DNA of 5,045 nt from Acidobacteriota bacterium (GTDB lineage Bacteria > Acidobacteriota > Blastocatellia > RBC074), in NCBI GenBank assembly GCA_013140935.1, contig JABFSD010000251.1, forward strand, positions 1 through 5,045, read 5' to 3'. Under the pieces are notes generated by a model, which was not told the DNA's origin, ran no database searches, and worked only from the letters and a program-made list of their open reading frames with translations. Shown piece after piece: positions 1 to 5,045 of this stretch. Positions within the stretch are counted from its first letter, which is position 1. Every line of letters starts with the position of its first letter. Both the position numbers and the translations under genes were made by a program.

Positions 1-2
1 TA

Positions 3-38
3 TTTATCCTGTTGCTATGTGCCGCTCCGCTGTGGGCG
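3..38 (+). other. C-terminal part of the protease signal peptide
   Basis: The first readable codons encode [12 protein letters not shown] followed by Q-P-K-P-E-D. A run of hydrophobic residues, then small residues and a polar, proline-rich mature start, is typical of the h- and c-regions of a Sec signal peptide. Cleavage after the A encoded at 36-38 is the likely site. The n-region with its basic residues is outside the window. The single cysteine is not followed by a lipobox-like context, so a lipoprotein is less likely. Confidence 0.7.
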
Positions 39-2483
39 CAACCTAAACCCGAAGACAACACGATCACTACCAAAACGGCCAGGCTGCAAAAGATTGACGG
101 ATACATGCCGCTCTATTGGGACGCGGCGAGCGGCAAGTTGTGGTTAGAGATCGCGCGCTTCAATCAAGAGTTGCTCTATCAAGTCTCGCTGCCCGCCGGT
201 GTAGGCTCTAACCCCATCGGGCTTGATCGCGGGCAGTTGGGACAAGAGCGCATCGTATTTTTCGAGCGCGTCGGCCCGAAAGTTTTGCTGACGCAGCCCA
301 ACTATCGTTATCGCGCGCTCACCGACAACGCCGCCGAACGCAAAGCCGTCGAGGATTCGTTTGCGCGTTCGGTCTTGTGGGGCTTTAAGGTCGAAGCCGA
401 AGAGAACGGCAAGGTTTTAGTAGATGCGACGAATTTCTTTTTGCGCGATGCGCACGGCGTCGCCGACCGCTTGCGTCAAGCCCAGCAAGGCAATTACCGC
501 GTCGCCGATGACCGCAGCGCCTTTTATTTGCCGCGCACTAAAGGTTTTCCGCTCAACACCGAAATCGAAGTTACGCTGACCTTCGCCAACGATGGACAAG
601 CCGGGCCGTTGGTCTCGAGCGTAGCGCCGACCGCCAATGCCGTAACGGTGCGCGAACATCATTCGTTCGTCGCCTTGCCTGAACCCGGATATAAGCCGCG
701 CAAGTTCGACCCGCGCGTGAGTGCGAATGATATGGAGTTTTACGATTACGCTTCGCCGTTTAACGAACCCATTGAAAAGCATTGGGTCGTGCGTCATCGC
801 TTGCAGAAAAAAGACCCGACGGCAGCGATGAGCGAAGCCGTCAAGCCCATCGTTTATTACGTAGACAACGGCGCTCCGCCCGCCATCCGCGACGCTTTAG
901 TCGAAGGTGCTTCGTGGTGGAATCAGGCTTATGAAGCCGCCGGATTCAAAAACGCCTTTCAGGTAAAAGTGCTGCCCGCCGATGCCGACCCGATGGACGT
1001 GCGATACAACGTCATCAACTGGGTGCATCGTTCGACGCGCGGCTGGTCGTATGGCGCGAGCGTCGTTGATCCGCGCACCGGCGAAATCATCAAAGGCCAC
1101 GTCACGCTGGGTTCGTTGCGCATTCGTCAGGATTTTATGTTGGGCACAGGGATGATTCCGAAATACGCGGCAATAGGAATGACTGATGAATGTGAGATGG
1201 CACAGATGCCTGACCTCGAATACCTCGCCGATACTTCGGACATCGAAGCCATGTCGCTGGCGCGCATCCGTCAACTCTCAGCGCACGAAGTCGGCCATAC
1301 GATTGGGTTCGCGCATAACTTTGCGGCCAGCACATTCAATCGCGGCTCGGTGATGGATTACCCCGCGCCGCTAGCTGAAATCAAAAACGGCAAGATTGAT
1401 CTGTCGAACGCTTACGCCGTCGGCATCGGCGAATTCGATAAGTACGCGGTGAATTTCGCCTATCGTGAATTTGCTGCGAATGCTGACGAAGCCGCCGAGC
1501 TTGAGAAAATCGTTCAAGCCGGATTGCAAAAAGGCATGTTGTTTATCACGGATGGCGACGCGCGTCCGGCGGGTGCGGCGCATCCGCTGGCGAGCTTGTG
1601 GGACAACGGCAACGACCCGATCAAGATGTTGAATCACGAGATGGAAGTGCGTCGCCTCGGACTCAATGATTTCAGTCTGGCGAACGTGCCGACGGGTACG
1701 CCGCTCTCGCAAGTCGAAGCCAAGTTCCTGCCGTTGTATTTGCATCATCGCTATCAATTACAAGCCGCAGTGAAATCGCTGGGCGGCGTTTATTACAGCT
1801 ACGCGATCAAGGCGGCGAGCGGCGTGAGTCCGGCGAAAGCGCGCGAGATCGTCGCCGCCGCGCGGCAACGCGAAGCGCTGCAAGCCGTGCTGGCGACGAT
1901 CAAGCCCGAAGCGTTGGCGATTCCTGAAAAGCTGTTGGCGCTGATGCCGCCGCGCGCGTTCGGTTATGAGCGCGGCACGGGCGAATACTTCGCGCGCCGC
2001 ACCGGGCTGACCTTCGACCCATTGGCAGCGGCGGCGATTGCGGCGGATGCGGCCATCAGCGGATTGCTTAATCATCAACGCGCAGCGCGCTGCATTGAGT
2101 TTCACGCTTATGACGCAGCCAACCCCGATTTCAAAGAAGTCGTAGACGCGCTCATCGCGCAAACCTGGAAGGCTTCGCGTCCCGCCAACGCCACGCACGC
2201 CGTCGTCGCCGAAACCGTGCAAGCGCGCGTCGTCGCACACTTGATGGAACTCGCCGCGAATGCCGAAGCTTCGGCGCACGTACGCGCAACGGCGAGTCAG
2301 GCGCTGCGCGATTTGTCGGCGTGGTTGTCGGTTCCTTTGCGTGCGAGTAACGCCGCGCACCGGAACGCTACGCTGGATGACATCAAACGGTTTTTGAATC
2401 GCCCTGACGCTACGTTCAAACCGGCAGCGACGTTGGCGACACCGCCGGGCGATCCGATTGGTTCAGCGGGACGCAACGACTAA
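3..2483 (+). CDS. Secreted zinc-dependent metalloprotease, DUF5117/Met-zincin family (5' partial)
   Basis: This is a probable secreted zinc endopeptidase. The reading frame is open to the left edge (F-I-L before the TTG at 12), so that TTG is inside a signal peptide and the true start lies upstream. Residues below count the TTG at 12 as 1. A hydrophobic stretch ends in PLWA-Q, a likely signal peptidase cleavage site. Residues about 30-260 resemble the DUF5117 region ([14 protein letters not shown], then NYRYRA). The catalytic part follows, with [16 protein letters not shown] near 350-365, the zinc motif [12 protein letters not shown] at 425-436 (ligands H425, H429, H435; catalytic E426) and the Met-turn SVMDY around M448. 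The C-terminal half, including [12 protein letters not shown] and [13 protein letters not shown], matches what I recall of this family. Length is normal and all active-site residues are present. The substrate is unknown; processing of extracellular protein or peptide is inferred. The family call is firm. Confidence 0.93.
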   Translation, partial: FILLLCAAPLWAQPKPEDNTITTKTARLQKIDGYMPLYWDAASGKLWLEIARFNQELLYQVSLPAGVGSNPIGLDRGQLGQERIVFFERVGPKVLLTQPNYRYRALTDNAAERKAVEDSFARSVLWGFKVEAEENGKVLVDATNFFLRDAHGVADRLRQAQQGNYRVADDRSAFYLPRTKGFPLNTEIEVTLTFANDGQAGPLVSSVAPTANAVTVREHHSFVALPEPGYKPRKFDPRVSANDMEFYDYASPFNEPIEKHWVVRHRLQKKDPTAAMSEAVKPIVYYVDNGAPPAIRDALVEGASWWNQAYEAAGFKNAFQVKVLPADADPMDVRYNVINWVHRSTRGWSYGASVVDPRTGEIIKGHVTLGSLRIRQDFMLGTGMIPKYAAIGMTDECEMAQMPDLEYLADTSDIEAMSLARIRQLSAHEVGHTIGFAHNFAASTFNRGSVMDYPAPLAEIKNGKIDLSNAYAVGIGEFDKYAVNFAYREFAANADEAAELEKIVQAGLQKGMLFITDGDARPAGAAHPLASLWDNGNDPIKMLNHEMEVRRLGLNDFSLANVPTGTPLSQVEAKFLPLYLHHRYQLQAAVKSLGGVYYSYAIKAASGVSPAKAREIVAAARQREALQAVLATIKPEALAIPEKLLALMPPRAFGYERGTGEYFARRTGLTFDPLAAAAIAADAAISGLLNHQRAARCIEFHAYDAANPDFKEVVDALIAQTWKASRPANATHAVVAETVQARVVAHLMELAANAEASAHVRATASQALRDLSAWLSVPLRASNAAHRNATLDDIKRFLNRPDATFKPAATLATPPGDPIGSAGRND

Positions 2484-2486
2484 AGC

Positions 2487-2534
2487 GGTGCGCCAGCGTG
2501 GTGCGCCAGCGTCCCGCTGGCGCACCACGCTGGC
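2487..2534. repeat. GC-rich hairpin element: 13-nt tandem repeat plus its inversion
   Basis: The 13-mer GGTGCGCCAGCGT occurs twice in tandem (2487-2499 and 2500-2512). After CC comes its reverse complement (2515-2526), continuing into the complement of the first copy (2527-2534). The result is a perfect 20-bp inverted repeat, 2492-2511 against 2515-2534, with a 3-nt loop TCC. It begins 3 nt after the protease stop and ends 6 nt before the acyltransferase ATG, so it fills the gap. No T-tract follows (AAAACG does), so it is not a canonical intrinsic terminator. In RNA it would form a very stable stem next to the acyltransferase start. It looks like a REP-like dispersed palindrome, but copy number elsewhere cannot be seen here. 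Confidence 0.85.
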
Positions 2535-2540
2535 AAAACG

Positions 2541-3164
2541 ATGAGCAACTTACTCACAAACCATAAAACCATTCACGACAGCGCGTGGCTAATTGCGCCC
2601 GTGCGCCGTTGTGCTTTCGCGCTCTTTCGCTGGCGCGGCTGGCGGTTAGCAGGCGCGCTGCCCGACGTAAAAAAATACGTCATCATCGGCGCACCGCATA
2701 CGTCGAACTGGGACTTTCCACTCGCGCTGGGCTTGGCATTTTGCTTTCAGGTCAAGATGTTTTGGATGGGCAAGCATACGTTGTTTATCGGGCCGATGGG
2801 GTATGTGATGCGCTGGCTGGGCGGCATCGCGGTCAATCGCGCGGCCAATCAAAACCTCGTAGCCCAAGCCATCGCCACCATGCGCGCCAGCGACGAACTC
2901 ATCCTCGCCATTCCGCCCGAAGGCACGCGGTCAAAGGTGCGTTATTGGAAGACGGGTTTTTATTTCATTGCGCTCGAATCTCAAACGCCTATCGTTCTTG
3001 CCTTTCTCGATTTCAAAAACAAAGTCGCGGGTTTTGGGCCTACGTTTATGCCGACCGGCGATTTGGAAAAAGACATGGAAACGATCCGTGCGTTCTATGC
3101 GCCGATAGAGGGAAAGTACGCCAGCCTTACCGGCTTGGCCGAAGTCAAAGCAAAGCATGAATGA
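2541..3164 (+). CDS. PlsC-type (lysophospholipid) acyltransferase family protein
   Basis: This is a glycerolipid acyltransferase-fold enzyme, expected at the inner face of the cytoplasmic membrane, moving an acyl group from acyl-ACP or acyl-CoA to a lysolipid-type acceptor. Family motifs are in order: HTSNWD (H53 to D58, the HX4D catalytic pair), GGIAVNR (94-100, acceptor-binding motif with R100), EGTR (127-130), and QTPIV near 148-152 as the fourth block. The region before the HX4D box (GWRLAGALPDVKKYVIIGAPH) is typical of a compact subgroup. At 207 residues it lacks obvious extra domains or a clear N-terminal membrane anchor. The ATG at 2541 is the only nearby ATG; GTG at 2601 is the main alternative. 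Neither has a Shine-Dalgarno sequence, and the hairpin ends 6 nt upstream. It overlaps the next gene by 8 nt. The family is secure; the actual acceptor (lysophosphatidate or another lipid) is not. Confidence 0.9.
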   Translation: MSNLLTNHKTIHDSAWLIAPVRRCAFALFRWRGWRLAGALPDVKKYVIIGAPHTSNWDFPLALGLAFCFQVKMFWMGKHTLFIGPMGYVMRWLGGIAVNRAANQNLVAQAIATMRASDELILAIPPEGTRSKVRYWKTGFYFIALESQTPIVLAFLDFKNKVAGFGPTFMPTGDLEKDMETIRAFYAPIEGKYASLTGLAEVKAKHE

Positions 3165-4008
3165 CAACTATCCATTCATAGACCTCGCGCTCGCCCAACG
3201 CCTCGAACGCACCGAAGCATTGGCATGTGCCGATTTCGTTGAGACGCGCGCGCGGTTGCAACCCGCGAGCGACGCGTGCTGGATTGAAGTCGCGGGCGCT
3301 TACGCGATGTTCGATGGTGTGGGTTCACCCATCACGCAAACCTTTGGCTTGGGAATGTTCGAGCCAGTCACCGCCGAAGTCTTGCAACAACTCGAAACGT
3401 TTTTCACCGAACGCGGCGCGGCGGTGCATCACGAGATCAGTCCGCTGGCTGACCCGTCGTTGTTGGCGTTGTTGCACGAACGCGGCTATCACCCGATTGA
3501 ATTGAGCAGCGTGATGTATCGTCCGACTCAACTGGCAATTCAACCTGACGTGAAACTGGCGCGCGCTGAAAACCCGAAGCTCACCGTCAGAGTGATGAAT
3601 AAAGCAGAAGCGCAACGCTGGGCTGACATCGCCGCGCAAGGTTGGAGCGAGATGGCCGAGTTGAGTGACTTCATCCGCGATCTTTCGCTGGTAAGCGCCG
3701 AACGCGAACGCGGCGTATCTTTCTTTGCCGAACTGAAGGGTTTTGCCGAACTCGACAGCGAACCGATTGCGACGGGCGGCCTCAGCTTAGGCGAAGGCAT
3801 CGCGTTGATGGCGGGTGCGAGCACGGTTCCGGCCCAACGTAAGCAGGGCGCGCAACTCGCGCTGCTCGAAGCGCGTTTGCAATACGCGGCTGCACAAGGT
3901 TGCGAGCTGGCGATGATGTGCGCTGCGCCCGGCAGCGCTTCGCAACGCAACGCCGAACGACAGGGCTTTCGCATCGCTTACACCCGCCTCAAATGGGGGA
4001 AGAGTTAA
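3157..4008 (+). CDS. GNAT family N-acetyltransferase with degenerate N-terminal half
   Basis: This is predicted to be a cytoplasmic GNAT-fold enzyme transferring an acetyl (or other acyl) group from CoA to an amine of unknown identity. The C-terminal domain, residues about 141-283, carries the motif A region VPAQRKQGAQLALL (224-237), the pyrophosphate-binding loop, and the closing SQRNAERQGF block (262-271). In motif A the usual last Gly/Ala of RxxGxG/A is Gln (R228, G231, Q233). I recall RxxG(A/V)Q from a GNAT subgroup with the same ending, so it is probably not a defect. Residues about 20-125 look like a second, degenerate GNAT-like half (VTAEVLQQLETFFTERGA, then LLHERGYHPIELSSVMYR) with no CoA loop. 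The ATG at 3157 lies inside the last codons of the acyltransferase gene (ATGAATGA, 8-nt overlap), which suggests translational coupling. The TAA stop at 4006-4008 lies inside the downstream inverted repeat. Confidence 0.85.
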   Translation: MNDNYPFIDLALAQRLERTEALACADFVETRARLQPASDACWIEVAGAYAMFDGVGSPITQTFGLGMFEPVTAEVLQQLETFFTERGAAVHHEISPLADPSLLALLHERGYHPIELSSVMYRPTQLAIQPDVKLARAENPKLTVRVMNKAEAQRWADIAAQGWSEMAELSDFIRDLSLVSAERERGVSFFAELKGFAELDSEPIATGGLSLGEGIALMAGASTVPAQRKQGAQLALLEARLQYAAAQGCELAMMCAAPGSASQRNAERQGFRIAYTRLKWGKS

Positions 4009-4091
4009 AAGTGAAAAGTGAAAAGCGAAGGTGGCTGAAGATACGCGTTTCCCTTTTACTGTGCACTTTTCACTGTTCACTTTTAACTCTT
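4000..4091. repeat. A/T-rich heptamer inverted repeat (MITE- or STRR-like)
   Basis: Positions 4000-4025 and 4066-4091 form a 26-bp inverted repeat with one mismatch (4016 against 4075) around a 40-nt centre. Both arms are made of heptamers: AAAAGTG, AAAAGTG, AAAAGCG in tandem at 4007-4027, and CACTTTT, CACTGTT, CACTTTT at 4064-4084. The composition is clearly A/T-richer than the adjoining genes. The left arm begins inside the GNAT gene and supplies its last codon (AGT) and the TAA stop. The remaining gap up to the kinase start holds only a possible promoter. No target-site duplication is evident at the ends. A long stem here could also act as a barrier to transcription or as an mRNA 3' end stabiliser, but no clean T-tract follows the right arm. 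Confidence 0.85.
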
Positions 4092-4099
4092 GAGCTTTA

Positions 4100-4128
4100 T
4101 TGACACGTCTGCATGGCTCGCCTACCTT
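4100..4128 (+). promoter_or_regulatory. Possible sigma-70-type promoter for the kinase gene
   Basis: A perfect TTGACA (4100-4105) is followed after exactly 17 nt by TACCTT (4123-4128), which matches TATAAT at three positions including the first T-A and the last T. It sits just after the heptamer repeat and just before the kinase ATG. Transcription would be expected to begin near 4135, only about 3 nt before the start codon. The -35 box and spacing are good, the -10 box is weak, and chance occurrence is possible. Confidence 0.4.
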
Positions 4129-4137
4129 TTGCGCGCA

Positions 4138-5045
4138 ATGGCTACTAAATACTGCCCACAATGCCAGACCACTGTTAAGCAACCCTTACAACTTTGCCCG
4201 AAGTGTGACGCAGTGCTGTCGCTAAAAGACCCTTATAGCCTCGTGGGACGTACGTTGCTAGATCGTTATCAAATCGAAGCCCTGGTCGGACTCGGCGGGA
4301 TGGGCGCGGTCTATTGCGCCTTTCATCAGGGCATCGAACGCCGCGTAGCCATCAAGGTCTTACAACCCAACATCGCGCTCGCTGACGAACGACTGGTCGA
4401 ACTGTTTGAGCGCGAAGCCAAAGTCGCCGGACGCCTGACCCACGAAAATATCGTGGACGTGAAAGACGCCGGACGCATTGAAGAGCAAGGCGGCACGCTC
4501 GCTTACATCGTGATGGAATGGCTCGATGGGCGTACGCTGGAAGACGAACTGCAACAAAGAGGCCAATTGGGTTTTGCGCAAACCCACGAAATCGCACGAC
4601 AGATGGCGAGCGCGCTCGCCGAAGCCCACGCCAAAAACGTAGTCCATCGTGATCTGAAGCCCGCTAATGTCATGCTGTTGAATAAGCCGAACGGACGTAT
4701 TGCCGTAAAAGTGCTGGATTTCGGCATCGGTAAAATTGTGAATCAAACCGGCGCTGCTGTTTCGGCGGTGATGGGTACGCCAAATTACGCCAGCCCTGAG
4801 CAATTGCAACTCGGCAGCAAGCTCGACCATCGCTCAGACATTTATTCGATGGGAGTGATGCTTTATCGAATGATCGGCGGTCGGCTGCCGTTCAACAGCG
4901 CGACGTTGCCTGAGTTGATTCAACTGCAACTCAACAGCACGCCTACGGCCTTGCGCGTGTTGCGGCCTGACGTACCCGCCGCACTTGAAACGTTGGTGCA
5001 TCAGATGCTGGCGAAAGACGCTGACGCGCGTCCGCAAACCATGCC
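4138..5045 (+). CDS. Zinc-ribbon Ser/Thr protein kinase, Hanks type (3' partial)
   Basis: This enzyme phosphorylates Ser/Thr on unknown target proteins using ATP. The frame has no stop before the right edge (302 full codons read). It opens with a zinc ribbon: CPQC (6-9) and CPKC (20-23). The kinase domain starts around Y44 with a Gly-rich loop GLGGMG (51-56), VAIK with the ATP-binding lysine K73, a likely alpha-C glutamate E93, the catalytic loop HRDLKPAN (170-177, D172, N177), DFG (194-196), GTPNYASPEQ (213-222, SPE in place of APE), D234 in SDIYSMG, and the conserved Arg in DARP (R298). All catalytic residues are intact, and HRD marks an RD kinase likely switched on by activation-loop phosphorylation. 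The loop offers T204, S209 and T214. The C-terminal part, where a membrane segment or sensor would lie, is beyond the window. The start ATG gives the usual short lead into the zinc ribbon; TTG at 4129 is an in-frame alternative. No Shine-Dalgarno sequence is visible. Confidence 0.95.
   Translation, partial: MATKYCPQCQTTVKQPLQLCPKCDAVLSLKDPYSLVGRTLLDRYQIEALVGLGGMGAVYCAFHQGIERRVAIKVLQPNIALADERLVELFEREAKVAGRLTHENIVDVKDAGRIEEQGGTLAYIVMEWLDGRTLEDELQQRGQLGFAQTHEIARQMASALAEAHAKNVVHRDLKPANVMLLNKPNGRIAVKVLDFGIGKIVNQTGAAVSAVMGTPNYASPEQLQLGSKLDHRSDIYSMGVMLYRMIGGRLPFNSATLPELIQLQLNSTPTALRVLRPDVPAALETLVHQMLAKDADARPQTM

Noticed and set aside
12..14. TTG as the actual start of the metalloprotease
   Set aside because: The frame is open to the window edge and the codons before the TTG are hydrophobic, so it lies inside a signal peptide whose start is upstream.
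1758..2360. 200-codon open frame on the minus strand within the protease gene
   Set aside because: It is rich in Arg and lacks any recognisable motif, lies wholly opposite a well-supported conserved gene, and is the typical antisense shadow of GC-leaning codon use. The other minus-strand frames at 417-797, 897-1274, 1371-1757, 3325-3639, 3540-3974 and 3787-4182 are rejected for the same reason.
2487..2540. Intrinsic terminator after the protease
   Set aside because: The stem is strong but is followed by AAAACG, not a T-tract, and on the minus strand no T-tract follows the stem either. Factor-dependent termination remains possible.
2585..3160. 191-codon + strand frame overlapping the acyltransferase
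   Set aside because: It is out of frame with the HX4D and EGTR motifs, very rich in Arg, His and Ser, and has no recognisable domain.
4007..4084. CRISPR array or phage attachment site
   Set aside because: The repeated unit is only 7 nt, there are no regular unique spacers, no tRNA end and no integrase gene is present.
3900..4103. 67-codon + strand frame running from the GNAT gene through the heptamer repeat
   Set aside because: It overlaps the conserved GNAT C-terminus out of frame, and its second half is only translated repeat sequence.
4113..4148. 11-codon open frame (ATG at 4113, TAA at 4146) overlapping the kinase start, as a leader peptide
   Set aside because: It has no ribosome binding site, and it would not be fully transcribed if the proposed promoter is right; its encoded peptide has no attenuator-like codon run. 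Kept only as a note.
4360..4830. 156-codon minus-strand frame opposite the kinase
   Set aside because: The opposite strand encodes an intact kinase domain with all catalytic motifs across the same bases.

Overview
The window reads entirely left to right: four protein-coding genes on the + strand, two of them cut by the window edges, with two unrelated inverted-repeat elements in the gaps. The DNA is moderately GC-rich with GC-leaning third codon positions. The combination of a large secreted DUF5117-type metzincin, a zinc-ribbon Hanks-type Ser/Thr kinase and short repetitive intergenic elements fits a free-living environmental bacterium. Acidobacteriota (Blastocatellia-like) is my best guess, but no marker gene is present and the placement is inference only.

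Layout. (1) Positions 3-2483: a secreted zinc metalloprotease of the DUF5117/Met-zincin type, missing only the start of its signal peptide. (2) Positions 2484-2540: a short gap almost filled by a perfect 20-bp inverted repeat with a 3-nt loop, built from a 13-nt unit in tandem and then inverted. (3) Positions 2541-3164: a PlsC-type acyltransferase with the HX4D and EGTR motifs. (4) Positions 3157-4008: a GNAT-fold N-acetyltransferase whose start overlaps the acyltransferase stop by 8 nt. (5) Positions 4000-4091: a second inverted repeat, A/T-rich and made of heptamers, which contains the GNAT stop codon. (6) Positions 4100-4128: a plausible sigma-70-like promoter. (7) Position 4138 to the window end: a Ser/Thr protein kinase with an N-terminal zinc ribbon, cut inside the kinase domain.

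How the genes relate. The acyltransferase and GNAT genes form a tightly coupled pair, probably translated from one message. The protease upstream has no obvious link to them and is separated by a strong hairpin. The kinase appears to start its own transcription unit after the second repeat. No gene has a convincing Shine-Dalgarno sequence. No RNA gene, CRISPR array, transposase or toxin-antitoxin module is visible. Most of the window is ordinary; the points that merit follow-up are the two repeat elements, the acyltransferase/GNAT pairing, and a possibly near-leaderless kinase mRNA.
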